DNA of 41,957 bases, from the IMG/VR virus record IMGVR_UViG_3300028829_001063, positions 1-41,957 of that record; one strand, 5' to 3'. The DNA is from a virus. Shown one piece after another: positions 32,383 through 40,671 of the stretch. How positions within the stretch are numbered: the stretch's first letter is position 1; every line of letters begins with the position of its first letter. The position numbers were made by a program, and so were the translations under genes. Below the pieces are notes generated by a model, which saw only the letters and a program-made list of their open reading frames with translations, was not told where the DNA came from and made no database searches.

Positions 32383-35300
32383 TTGGCCCTAACTACAGTG
32401 GAATACACATACTCAGGACAAGCGTCATTTGCTATTCCTTTCTCATTAGGTATACTTAATAGAGCGTATGTAACTATTCAAATAAACAATCAGGTAGACG
32501 GTTCAGGCGACCCTCTTTACTATACTAACTTTACCTGGACTAGTGACAGTGAAGTTGTAATAAACGGACTAACTAACGGAGATATAATTAAAATAGCTAG
32601 AACTATCCCTAGTAATTTGTTGCTATCAGATTACACGGCAGGTTCTAACATAACAAGAGATAATTTAAATATAGCTAACAAGCAGCTTATAATGCTCATA
32701 CATGAAGTGTTAGATAAGAATGTTACACAACAGACTAAGCTAGATACTATTGAATCAGGAGCTACTGCAGACCAGACTGCTGCTGAAATAAAGACAGCTT
32801 ACGAAAGTAATGCTAATACTAATGCATTTACAGATGCAGACGAGAGTAAGCTAGATGGTATAGAGGCTGGTGCTGATGTAACAGATACAGCTAATGTAAC
32901 TGCAGCTGGTGCTGTGATGGATTCTGAGGTATCAGACTTAGCAGGTATTAAATCTGTTAACGTATCTACTCTACAAGTAAAACCTGCTGAAGGTGCATTC
33001 GTAGATGGCGATAAGACTAAGCTTAATTCTATAGAAACTAATGCTGACGTTACTGATACAACTAACGTAGTAGCAGCTCTAACTGCAGGCACTAATATAA
33101 CTATAGCGTCAGATGGTACTATAGCTTCTACTGCTGCAGGTGGTGGTGGTGGTGGTGTGTCTGATATAGTAGAGGACCTTACTCCCCAGCTTGGAGGAGA
33201 CTTGGACCTTAATAATCAGGATATAACAGGTACAGGTAATATAAGTATTACTGGTACAGTTAATACTAGAGATATGTCTGTTGATGGCGCTAAGCTAGAC
33301 GGAATAGAAGCAGGTGCTACTGCTGACCAAACTAAAGCTGATATAGATGCGTTAAATATAGATGCTGATACATTAGATGGACAACATGGTTCTTACTACA
33401 CTAGTTACGCTGATACAGCGGTAGCTGGTATAGTAGACTCTGCTCCTGGTACGTTAGATACGCTTAATGAACTAGCACAGGCTTTAGGAGATGACCCTAA
33501 TTTTGCTACTACTACAGCTACTAACCTTAGTCAGAAGCTACCTAAAGCTGGTGGCACTATGACAGGTGACATACTGTTTAACGATGGTGTTAAAGCTAAG
33601 TATGGAACTAGCTCAGACTTACAAATATTCCACGATGGTAGTAACTCCTATATTACAGATAGTGGTACAGGAATACTATTTCTTCGTACAAATCAATTAC
33701 AGATACAGAGTGATGATGGATTAGAAACTTATGGTGTTTTTACCGATAATGGCGCTGTTAATTTATATCACAATAATATTGAAAAGTTTGCTACAACATC
33801 TACTGGTATAGATGTAACAGGTGGTATAGATGCTACAGGTACAATTTCTTCTGGTGCTATGGTTATAGAAAATTCTGGTGGTTATGGTAATATAGAGATT
33901 GGTGGTGGAAGTGGTGCATATATAGACTTAAAAGCACCATTCTCTGATGACTATGATTTCCGTATTATAACAGTAGGTACAAGCACTGTTATGAACGGAG
34001 AATCAGGTAATTTAATTCTACAACGAGCAGGTAGCTCAAAACTTACTGTTACAACTTCAGGTATAGATGTAACAGGTGCTATAGATGTTGCTACATCAGG
34101 TGCTTCTAATACATCTAAAGGACTTGCTATTGCTACTAGCGGTACTAACTTTGAAAGCGATGGCGGTATAATAAGTATAGACCATGCGGCAAGTGGTGCT
34201 GTTACAGGCGGTTATTTTAGTAAGTACAGTGCAGGTGGTACATTACGTCATTCGGTCAAAGGTGATGGTACTGGTTACTTTGCAGGTGCTTTTGGCGTAG
34301 GCCACACATCACCAGTTGCTAAAATGGCAATACTAGGTACATCTAACTCAACTATAACTGAAGCTAACTCCAATCTATGTGTTGAGGGTAGTGGTGGTAA
34401 TGGTATGTTGTTTGGTACATTAAGTACAACTGGATTTAAAAGCTATATACAATCAGGCTATGTATCAAGTTTAAGCACAGCAACTTATGACTTATTGTTA
34501 AACCCAGAGGGCGGTAACGTGGGCATAGGTACTACAAGTCCTAACCATGAACTACATATTGAAAGTACATCACCGACTATTCGTTTGGTTGATACTGATG
34601 CAAATAATACAGTAGATTTTAGTCAAAGTGGTTCAGCTCTTTATATAGATTTTGACAACAATGTAAGATTTAGGAACTTAGCTAATGTTGAAAGACTTAG
34701 GATTGATTCAGGTGGTATAGATGTAACAGGTGTAACAAAGACTACTGGTAGTGGTTACAACCCCTCTAATACAGGTTGGGCAACTAATGCGTCACTTATT
34801 ACAAGTGGTTCATATGGTGGTGGACTAACATTTTTAGATGGAAGTGCGGGTTATTCTATTCGTGTAGAAAACTCAGGAGCAGACCTTGTTATTGGACAGG
34901 GTGCTACAAGTGGAGCATTAACACAAAAAGTAAAAATTAATTCTTCTGGGTTAGATGTAACAGGTTCTATCACTAGTGATGCATTAACTGTTGATACAAC
35001 AGCCTCTAATGGTGTTACAATAAATGCGCACGATAATGCAACTACAACATATCCTCTTAAGGTATCTAATGCGGCAGGTTCAGGTAATCTTGAACTTGGT
35101 ACATATGGTATAAACAATAACATAGATTTAAAACTACAAAGGGGTGGAAGTACAAAACTTACTGTAACATCATCAGGTATAGATGTAAATGGTAACTTAG
35201 ATGTAAGTAACGCATTGTATGTAGGTGGAGCAAATGCAACAAATAGCGGATTCATAGAATCTACTGTTGTAGGACCTTCGCGTGCTTTACAAACTGTAGG

Positions 35301-35721
35301 TAATGTTAACACTACTCAGACCCATATAGGATTTGAAAACCTTTCTGGCGAAATAGGTAGAATAGATGTTAGTGCATTCTCAGTCGCCTATGTAACTAGC
35401 TCAGATTATAGGCTCAAGACTGACATAAAACCTATGCAGGGTAGTATTGACCGAGTTAAAGCACTGAAGCCTGTTAACTTTGAATGGACTGGTGATGGCA
35501 CAAGAGTAGATGGCTTTATAGCACATGAAGCTCAAGAGGTAGTACCAGAAGCTGTTAGTGGCGAAAAAGATGCTACTAAAACTAACAAGGATGGTGTAGA
35601 GGTTCCAGACTATCAAGGTATTGACCAGTCTAAACTTGTACCTCTGCTTACATCTGCACTACAAGAAGCATTAGCTAAGATTGATGACCTAGAGTTACGC
35701 ATGGCTAATTTAGAAAATTAA
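32383..35721 (+). CDS. Tail fibre with self-cleaving S74 chaperone domain
   Basis: 1112 aa, receptor-binding trimer. Residues 1-~115 match the T7 gp17 tail-attachment domain (YTYSGQASFAIPFSLGILN). Then come coil repeats of the KLDGIEAGA type (about four copies between residues 118 and 310) and a long Gly/Ser/Thr beta region with five repeats of the SGIDVTG type. The C-terminus is a peptidase S74 chaperone starting near SSDYRLKTDIKP (S1006/S1007, K1012), which helps trimerise the fibre and then cuts itself off. TTG 32383 is used because AAAGGAGGCTAGA precedes it and MALTTVEYTY is the family start. Confidence 0.92.
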   Translation: MALTTVEYTYSGQASFAIPFSLGILNRAYVTIQINNQVDGSGDPLYYTNFTWTSDSEVVINGLTNGDIIKIARTIPSNLLLSDYTAGSNITRDNLNIANKQLIMLIHEVLDKNVTQQTKLDTIESGATADQTAAEIKTAYESNANTNAFTDADESKLDGIEAGADVTDTANVTAAGAVMDSEVSDLAGIKSVNVSTLQVKPAEGAFVDGDKTKLNSIETNADVTDTTNVVAALTAGTNITIASDGTIASTAAGGGGGGVSDIVEDLTPQLGGDLDLNNQDITGTGNISITGTVNTRDMSVDGAKLDGIEAGATADQTKADIDALNIDADTLDGQHGSYYTSYADTAVAGIVDSAPGTLDTLNELAQALGDDPNFATTTATNLSQKLPKAGGTMTGDILFNDGVKAKYGTSSDLQIFHDGSNSYITDSGTGILFLRTNQLQIQSDDGLETYGVFTDNGAVNLYHNNIEKFATTSTGIDVTGGIDATGTISSGAMVIENSGGYGNIEIGGGSGAYIDLKAPFSDDYDFRIITVGTSTVMNGESGNLILQRAGSSKLTVTTSGIDVTGAIDVATSGASNTSKGLAIATSGTNFESDGGIISIDHAASGAVTGGYFSKYSAGGTLRHSVKGDGTGYFAGAFGVGHTSPVAKMAILGTSNSTITEANSNLCVEGSGGNGMLFGTLSTTGFKSYIQSGYVSSLSTATYDLLLNPEGGNVGIGTTSPNHELHIESTSPTIRLVDTDANNTVDFSQSGSALYIDFDNNVRFRNLANVERLRIDSGGIDVTGVTKTTGSGYNPSNTGWATNASLITSGSYGGGLTFLDGSAGYSIRVENSGADLVIGQGATSGALTQKVKINSSGLDVTGSITSDALTVDTTASNGVTINAHDNATTTYPLKVSNAAGSGNLELGTYGINNNIDLKLQRGGSTKLTVTSSGIDVNGNLDVSNALYVGGANATNSGFIESTVVGPSRALQTVGNVNTTQTHIGFENLSGEIGRIDVSAFSVAYVTSSDYRLKTDIKPMQGSIDRVKALKPVNFEWTGDGTRVDGFIAHEAQEVVPEAVSGEKDATKTNKDGVEVPDYQGIDQSKLVPLLTSALQEALAKIDDLELRMANLEN

Positions 35722-35724
35722 ACC

Positions 35725-35742
35725 AGGGGGCTTCGGCCCCCT
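35725..35742 (+). other. UUCG-loop hairpin after tail fibre gene
   Basis: AGGGGGC, loop TTCG, GCCCCCT: seven perfect pairs with the very stable UUCG tetraloop. It is followed by TATTATTAA and then AAAGGAGGCTATT. Lacking a T run, it is more likely a 3'-end protector or processing element than a strong terminator. Confidence 0.75.
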
Positions 35743-35761
35743 ATTATTAAAGGAGGCTATT

Positions 35762-36004
35762 GTGCCTAACTTACCTGAAGAGGATACTCAATTATATATG
35801 CTTCTTGGTTCTATGAGTGCTGACTTAAAAACTGTTCTTAATAAATTTACAGCAGTAGAAGAACGATTAAATAATCATTCAAATAGAATCAAGGTATTAG
35901 AAAAGGCTAGCTATGCCAGAGCTGTAGTATACACAACTACCGTGACAGTAACGCCTATTCTATTTACTGCTTTAGGTTGGTTATTAACTAAAACATTTTT
36001 ATAA
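35762..36004 (+). CDS. Small membrane protein, possible holin
   Basis: 80 aa with GTG start after AAAGGAGGCTATT. The N-terminal half is an acidic coil (SADLKTVLNKFTAVEERLNN). The C-terminal ~28 residues are one membrane span (VVYTTTVTVTPILFTALGWL). T7 has its holin (17.5) at exactly this place between tail fibre and small terminase, so a lysis role is plausible. A second candidate holin lies at 39180; only one may serve that role. Confidence 0.65.
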   Translation: MPNLPEEDTQLYMLLGSMSADLKTVLNKFTAVEERLNNHSNRIKVLEKASYARAVVYTTTVTVTPILFTALGWLLTKTFL

Positions 36005-36014
36005 GGAGATTATA

Positions 36015-36365
36015 ATGGCAAAAGGAGCTGCAACAGAAAAGAATCTTGGTAACTTACATTCAACACTTACAACCATATTTACTAGAGTGTTACAGGGTTA
36101 TCTAGATAAATTAGATAAAGCTCAAGAAGCATTTAACTCAGACGACTTTAACTCAGAGATAATGGGAGAGCTAGAGTATCTAAGTATAGAACCTAGTCCT
36201 GCTATGCTATCGGCTATAGCTAAGTTCTTAAAGGATAATAACATAAGTTATGATTCAGAACAGATAGATGAACTAAGTGAACTTGAACAAAGGCTTAAAG
36301 CTAAGAAAGCTAGTAGACCTGACTTCTCTAATGTTACTGCATTACCTTTAACGGGTACTGAGTAG
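36015..36365 (+). CDS. Terminase small subunit
   Basis: 116 aa (T7 gp18 is 89). Recognises the concatemer DNA for packaging. It contains an N-terminal helix (NLHSTLTTIFTRVLQGYLDK), an acidic middle and LSAIAKFLKDNNISYDSEQI, as found in other podophage small terminases. It directly precedes the large subunit with one base between them. ATG 36015 follows AAGGAGATTATA. Confidence 0.85.
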   Translation: MAKGAATEKNLGNLHSTLTTIFTRVLQGYLDKLDKAQEAFNSDDFNSEIMGELEYLSIEPSPAMLSAIAKFLKDNNISYDSEQIDELSELEQRLKAKKASRPDFSNVTALPLTGTE

Positions 36366-36366
36366 T

Positions 36367-38184
36367 ATGGGGCGTGATGCTAGGGAAATGAATAAGGCAG
36401 ACCGTATCAAGGAGCTGCTACTTATTCAGGAGGCTTACCCTAACTTCCAAGACTTTTTATACGATGTTATGGTTAATCTTATGGGATTTAACTGTACTAA
36501 TAACCAACTAGATATGGCGAACTACTTACAGTACGGGCCATTATACAGAATGATACAGGCGCAGCGTGGCCAGGCTAAGACCACGGCTACTGCTGCGTAT
36601 GCTGTATGGAGACTAATACATAATCCAACAGCTAGGATACTTATTATATCTGCTGGTGATACAATGGCTAAGGAGATTAGTAATTGGATTATTCAAATAC
36701 TAAACGGTATGGAAGAGCTGTCATGTATGCTGCCAGATAAGTCTGCAGGAGACAGGGCATCTGTTACTGCCTATGATATACACTATGTACTTAAGGGGCC
36801 TGAGAAGTCTCCTAGTGTAGCGTGTGTAGGTATTACATCTAACCTTCAAGGTAAACGTGCTGACGTACTTATTGCAGATGATATTGAATCAGCTAAGAAT
36901 GCTTTGACTGCAGATGCTAGGATGAAGCTTACGAACTTAACTAGAGACTTTACTTCTATATGTTCACAAGGTGATATTATATATCTAGGTACACCTCAGA
37001 GTGTAGACAGTATATACAATGCTTTACCTGGCCGTGGCTTTGGTATACGTATATGGCCTGGTAGATATCCTACAGAAAGAGAAGTAGAGAACTACGGAGA
37101 ACACTTAGCCCCTACAATAGCAGAGGCAGTTAAGAAAGACCCGTCACTTGCTACAGGAGGAGGGCTGCTAGGTAACAGAGGTAAGCCAACAGATAGTATT
37201 ATATTAGGAGAAGATATCCTGGTTAAGAAAGAGATTGACCAAGGAGCTGCTTACTTCCAGCTGCAGCATATGTTAGATACTAGGCTTGCAGATGAAGCTA
37301 GGTATCCATTGAAACTAAATAAACTAATCTTTATGAATATAAATAAAGGTAGAAGTCCTATACTTCTTAATCACCAACCGTCTATACATAACAGAGTGCC
37401 GACTCCAAGTGACTATCCTATCAGAGACCCTATGTATATGTGCTCTGACTTTGGTACTGAGTACGGAGAGTTCACAGGTACACATATGTATGTTGACCCT
37501 GCTGGTGGTGGACAGAACGGAGATGAGACAGGTTATGCTGTAACTAGGTTTCTAGGTAATAAGATTTACTTAGTAGCTGTAGGAGGTGTACCTGGTGGAC
37601 TAGAGGAATCTGATTTAGCAGAGCTAACTAGAGTAGCTGTTAAATGGAAACCGAATAAGATATCTATAGAACGTAACTACGGTAACGGTGCTTTACAGAA
37701 AGTATGGGAACCGAGTTTATATAAAGCTTTGCATGAGGTAAATGCTGGAGTACAGATAGATGACCCCTGGGAAACAGGGCAGAAGGAACTACGTATAATT
37801 GATAAGCTAGAACCTGTTATAGGTTCAGGTAGATTAGTTGTAGAGCTAGACCTTATCCAGGATGACTGGGCTTCTGTGCAGAAGTACTCTGCTGTAAACC
37901 GAGCTTCATATAGTTTCTTTCACCAGCTTGCTAAAGTAACCAGAGACCGAGGTAGTCTGTCACATGACGATAGACTTGATGCGGTAGCTGGTAGTGTAGG
38001 TAACTGGATAGACTTACTAGCTGTAGATGATTTGCAAGCACAAGTAGCTGCAGAAGCACAAAGATATAGAACTATGATGGAAGACCCGTTAGGAAACGGT
38101 AGACCTATTAATAACTATAACTCAATGTTCGGCTTGAATACTTTAAGCCCGAATGTACTTAACAATTTAAAACAACGATACTAG
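36367..38184 (+). CDS. Terminase large subunit (packaging ATPase/nuclease)
   Basis: 605 aa (T7 gp19 is 586). Motor that drives DNA into the prohead and cuts concatemers. The ATPase shows Walker A AQRGQAKTT near residue 68 and Walker B DVLIADDIE near 170. The nuclease shows MYVDPAGGGQNGDETGYAV near 375 and the C-terminal SHDDRLDAVAG. The start lies one base after the small subunit stop; the ribosome binding site is weak, so translation is probably coupled. Confidence 0.95.
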   Translation: MGRDAREMNKADRIKELLLIQEAYPNFQDFLYDVMVNLMGFNCTNNQLDMANYLQYGPLYRMIQAQRGQAKTTATAAYAVWRLIHNPTARILIISAGDTMAKEISNWIIQILNGMEELSCMLPDKSAGDRASVTAYDIHYVLKGPEKSPSVACVGITSNLQGKRADVLIADDIESAKNALTADARMKLTNLTRDFTSICSQGDIIYLGTPQSVDSIYNALPGRGFGIRIWPGRYPTEREVENYGEHLAPTIAEAVKKDPSLATGGGLLGNRGKPTDSIILGEDILVKKEIDQGAAYFQLQHMLDTRLADEARYPLKLNKLIFMNINKGRSPILLNHQPSIHNRVPTPSDYPIRDPMYMCSDFGTEYGEFTGTHMYVDPAGGGQNGDETGYAVTRFLGNKIYLVAVGGVPGGLEESDLAELTRVAVKWKPNKISIERNYGNGALQKVWEPSLYKALHEVNAGVQIDDPWETGQKELRIIDKLEPVIGSGRLVVELDLIQDDWASVQKYSAVNRASYSFFHQLAKVTRDRGSLSHDDRLDAVAGSVGNWIDLLAVDDLQAQVAAEAQRYRTMMEDPLGNGRPINNYNSMFGLNTLSPNVLNNLKQRY

Positions 38185-38194
38185 GGAGAACCCA

Positions 38195-38572
38195 ATGTCT
38201 AAGAAAGACAAACCGACCCAGACTAAGCCAACTGTAAGAGTAGTTGGTACTAATTCTAATAAACTACCTTGGCCTCAGGATAACTCAGGCTCAACTCAGG
38301 AACTACGTAGAGGTGCTGTACGCGCTATAGGGCGTATCATGGGTTCAGAAGATAATCTAAAGAAAGTACTAGAAACTTTAGAGGTAGCTAGGCTGTATGC
38401 TATAGAGCGTATGGAAGAGCAGCAGATAGAAATGAAAGTTAAAGTAAAAGCAATGGAAGACCGTAAAGCTCTTAAGGCAGAGCTATTGAAAAGCGAACTA
38501 AGACAAAGAGTAAAGTCTAAGAAGGCTGAGATAAAACGTGTTGAATCCGAGATAAAGAAGTTGTTGAGCTAA
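38195..38572 (+). CDS. Basic coiled-coil protein of unknown function
   Basis: 125 aa. The N-terminal ~45 residues are Pro/Ser/Thr-rich and basic, and the rest is a long charged coiled coil (ARLYAIERMEEQQIEMKVKV) ending in KRVESEIKKLL. No signal peptide or lipobox, so it does not look like a classical spanin despite being next to the lysin. It overlaps the lysin start by one base. ATG 38195 follows TAGGGAGAACCCA. Confidence 0.65.
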   Translation: MSKKDKPTQTKPTVRVVGTNSNKLPWPQDNSGSTQELRRGAVRAIGRIMGSEDNLKKVLETLEVARLYAIERMEEQQIEMKVKVKAMEDRKALKAELLKSELRQRVKSKKAEIKRVESEIKKLLS

Positions 38573-39180
38573 TGGACTTAGCAGCATTCTTTGATTCTGT
38601 ACGTCCCTTTATGAAAGACAGTAAGCTAACTGCTGCACAAGTAGTAGGCTTTGAGTGTCTTATCAATTCTTGTTTAGAGTCCGACCTTACATTAGAGCAT
38701 ATAGCATATGTACTTGCTACTGCTTATCATGAGACAGGTGGACGCATGGAACCTGTAAGAGAAGGGTTCTGTAAGACCGATGCTGGAAGCCGTAAAGCAG
38801 TAGCTAGGTTATACGAGAAGGGTGTAATAAGCGCAGATTACAGTTTACCACAGAGTAACGGTAAGAGCTATTATGGCCGAGGGTTAGTACAGCTAACGCA
38901 TCTAAGTAACTACGCAAGCACAGGGCATGCACTAGGGTTAGACCTGGTAACGTATCCAGACCTTATGCTAGACTTAGAGGTATCAGTACGCGCTATGATA
39001 TGGGGTATGAAGACAGGGAGCTATAGAAACAAGCGTCTGTCTGACATGTTACCTTATGAAGAGCCAACGTATGCAGAGTGGACTAAAGCTAGAGGTATTA
39101 TAAACGGTGACGTAGGAAAGAATGGTCCTATGATTGCTGGGTATGCTACTAAGTTCTACACAGCATTAAAGGAGATGTAA
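38572..39180 (+). CDS. Endolysin, GH19/lysozyme-like
   Basis: 202 aa. Cuts peptidoglycan glycan strands at lysis. The catalytic glutamate is probably E54 in TAYHETGGRMEPVRE, and SYYGRGLVQLTHLSNY is the conserved substrate-groove segment of chitinase-19-like lysins. Unlike T7, which uses an amidase (gp3.5) in the replication region, this lysin lies after the terminase. No signal peptide is visible, so a holin must let it out. It overlaps neighbouring genes by one base on each side. Confidence 0.88.
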   Translation: MDLAAFFDSVRPFMKDSKLTAAQVVGFECLINSCLESDLTLEHIAYVLATAYHETGGRMEPVREGFCKTDAGSRKAVARLYEKGVISADYSLPQSNGKSYYGRGLVQLTHLSNYASTGHALGLDLVTYPDLMLDLEVSVRAMIWGMKTGSYRNKRLSDMLPYEEPTYAEWTKARGIINGDVGKNGPMIAGYATKFYTALKEM

Positions 39181-39659
39181 TGGGTATATTTACAACAGGC
39201 ATCATAGGTGATGTAGTTGGAGGTGTGTTTGGTATAATAGATGACCTACATACATCTGATGAAGAAAAAGCAGCAATGAAGTTCCGTATAACTAAGTTAG
39301 CTAGAGAAGCCGACTTAGCACAGCTTGCTGTTAATAAAGAAGAAGCTAAGAGTGGTAGATTGTTTGTATCAGGATGGAGACCGTTTGTAGGTTGGGTATG
39401 TGGTATAGCATTAGCCTGGACCTTTATAGTTTCTAGAGTTATACAGTCTATTGCATTCTATGTAGCTGAGTTCACAGGAACAGAACTAGACCTATCAGGT
39501 CTACCTGAGTTTGACTTAGGAACATTAATGCCTGTACTACTTGGTATGTTAGGACTAGGGACACTTAGAACCTATGAGAAAGTACAGGGTGCATCACGTA
39601 ACGACATGACTCCTAATGGAGGAACTATTAGAAAAGGGAAACAAAGAAATGGCGACTAG
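39180..39659 (+). CDS. Holin-like protein with three membrane segments
   Basis: 159 aa. Hydrophobic segments at about residues 5-20, 66-95 (WRPFVGWVCGIALAWTFIVS) and 113-129 (LMPVLLGMLGLGTL), separated by a charged helix. The WRPFVGW and LGLGTLRTYEKV motifs are typical of the three-span holin family also used by gene-transfer agents. It overlaps the lysin stop (TAATGG), giving a lysin-holin pair. Its end overlaps the next gene. Confidence 0.8.
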   Translation: MGIFTTGIIGDVVGGVFGIIDDLHTSDEEKAAMKFRITKLAREADLAQLAVNKEEAKSGRLFVSGWRPFVGWVCGIALAWTFIVSRVIQSIAFYVAEFTGTELDLSGLPEFDLGTLMPVLLGMLGLGTLRTYEKVQGASRNDMTPNGGTIRKGKQRNGD

Positions 39660-39909
39660 GAAACCCCGTAAGGGAAAAGCTAAGGTCAAGATAACTGCTT
39701 CTGGTAAGAAGGTTAGTTACGGACAAGCTGGTAAAGCCAAGGGCGGTGGCCCCAGGGTTAAGCCAGGTACAAGTAAAGGCGACTCATACTGTGCACGAAG
39801 CCTTGGTATAAAGAAGAGATTACCTAAATCTAAACAGAACGACCCTAACACACCCAATAACTTATCACGTAAGCGTTGGAAGTGCAGTGGTTCTAAATCG
39901 AGGAGGTAG
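39649..39909 (+). CDS. Small basic conserved phage protein
   Basis: 86 aa, very rich in Lys, Gly and Arg. ATG 39649 (MATRKPRKGKAKVKI) is chosen; the earlier in-frame start at 39616 overlaps the holin more and lacks a signal. The C-terminal part GDSYCARSLGIKKRLPKSKQ then NDPNTPNNLSRKRWKCSG is a pattern I have seen at the end of many marine phage genomes with no known role. The two Cys could bind metal, and DNA binding is likely from charge. Confidence 0.75.
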   Translation: MATRKPRKGKAKVKITASGKKVSYGQAGKAKGGGPRVKPGTSKGDSYCARSLGIKKRLPKSKQNDPNTPNNLSRKRWKCSGSKSRR

Positions 39910-39911
39910 TT

Positions 39912-40079
39912 ATGGCAGCTAAGAAAAAAGGATTGTGGGATAACATCCACGCTAAACGTAAACGCATAGCAAAAGGAAGTGGCGAGAAGATGAGAAAACC
40001 AGGAACAAAGGGTGCTCCAACACAGAAAGCACTAAAGAAATCACAGAACCCTAAGCGTAAGAAGAAGAAAACATACTAA
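39912..40079 (+). CDS. Small basic conserved phage protein, 55 aa
   Basis: Reads MAAKKKGLWDNIHAKRKRIA to a Lys-rich end (NPKRKKKKTY). The start is preceded by GAGGAGGTAGTT. Proteins with the same GLWDNIHAKRKRI and GSGEKMRKPG segments are frequent beside the 86-aa gene in marine phages, so the pair probably works together. Extreme positive charge suggests nucleic-acid binding. It is the last gene before the long non-coding region. Confidence 0.7.
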   Translation: MAAKKKGLWDNIHAKRKRIAKGSGEKMRKPGTKGAPTQKALKKSQNPKRKKKKTY

Positions 40080-40104
40080 GTCTTACTAAGGACTGTAGAC
40101 ATAG

Positions 40105-40152
40105 CCTAGAAAGCTCTGTAACGCCCGTGGAGAGCGATATGGACTTTCTAGG
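40105..40152 (+). other. Two-part perfect hairpin after the last late gene
   Basis: CCTAGAAAG (40105-40113) pairs perfectly with CTTTCTAGG (40144-40152). Inside, CTCT (40114-40117) pairs with AGAG (40131-40134) around a GC-rich loop. It sits 25 bp after the last late stop and 20 bp before promoter 3. There is no T tract. A transcript-end or RNase III-type site is plausible. Confidence 0.7.
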
Positions 40153-40172
40153 TATGATTGTATATTTATGAA

Positions 40173-40194
40173 TTAGTGCTTCTCTCTGAGGATA
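40173..40194 (+). promoter_or_regulatory. Phage RNA polymerase promoter 3 (phiOR-like position)
   Basis: TTAGTGCTTCTCTCTGAGGA: shares TTARTGCTTCTCT with the other three. The initiation end is CTGAGG instead of TATAGAG, so the start (around 40188-40189) and strength may differ. It follows the last late gene, as T7 phiOR does. Confidence 0.75.
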
Positions 40195-40230
40195 TAAGGA
40201 GCGTTTATAAAAAAATGGTACAAAATTGTG

Positions 40231-40268
40231 TGGGGGCATTTAATAAATGAAACGCGCGTACGCCCCCA
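40231..40268 (+). other. GC hairpin between promoters 3 and 4
   Basis: TGGGGGC (40231-40237) pairs perfectly with GCCCCCA (40262-40268). The 24-base loop includes the self-complementary ACGCGCGT. It lies between the two origin-like promoters and may mark or adjoin the packaging cut or terminal repeat. Confidence 0.6.
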
Positions 40269-40390
40269 TGCGCCCGTCTTCCTTTTATCTTTTTAAAAAA
40301 GCTGTATCAGCGCGTTAATACACTAATACATTAACACAATAGCACGTTAAAACGCTTGCACTATCTCTTTTCAATATTGGTTCAATTTGC

Positions 40391-40412
40391 TTAGTGCTTC
40401 TCTCTAGGGAAG
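40391..40412 (+). promoter_or_regulatory. Phage RNA polymerase promoter 4 (phiOL-like position)
   Basis: TTAGTGCTTCTCTCTAGGGA with expected start G40407 and initial transcript GGGAAGGG, the most T7-like start of the four. It would transcribe the AT-rich stretch, the structured RNA, the hammerhead and the early genes, and could prime left-end replication as T7 phiOL does. Confidence 0.85.
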
Positions 40413-40548
40413 GGTTATATATTAAACACACACCCCCCCCTATCAAATACAAATCCAATGGTTATATGTATAAATATATACTTATTTGTCTATCTATCTT
40501 ATTTTTTTTATAGTCTAAAAAGTGCAGTATTATGGGAGCTATAGAAAG

Positions 40549-40557
40549 TTATCCACA
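40549..40557 (+). promoter_or_regulatory. Single perfect DnaA-box-like 9-mer
   Basis: TTATCCACA, the consensus DnaA box, within an AT-rich stretch upstream of the early genes. A perfect 9-mer has roughly a one in three chance of occurring somewhere on either strand of a genome this size, so only the location makes it notable. Confidence 0.25.
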
Positions 40558-40671
40558 GGTAAAATAAAAATAAATTCAATTATTTTGTATTTTTCGCTTG
40601 CAATCAAATTAAGTATATGGTTTAAGTAAATCAACAAATAACAAAACGGAGTTTACATATAGCAGATATTC

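Noticed and set aside
33800-35190. Regularly spaced repeats that could suggest an array
   Set aside because: They are coding repeats (SGIDVTG type) with unequal spacing inside one gene; not a CRISPR array.
34851-35312. 153-aa open frame on the minus strand opposite the tail fibre
   Set aside because: Composition mirrors the Gly/Thr/Ser-rich fibre sense strand; all convincing genes are on the + strand.
40598-40626. Possible host promoter TTGCAA, 17 bp, TTTAAG with TGG before the -10
   Set aside because: Each hexamer matches consensus at only four of six positions in a strongly AT-rich stretch where such matches are expected by chance. An early host promoter must exist, but I cannot place it.
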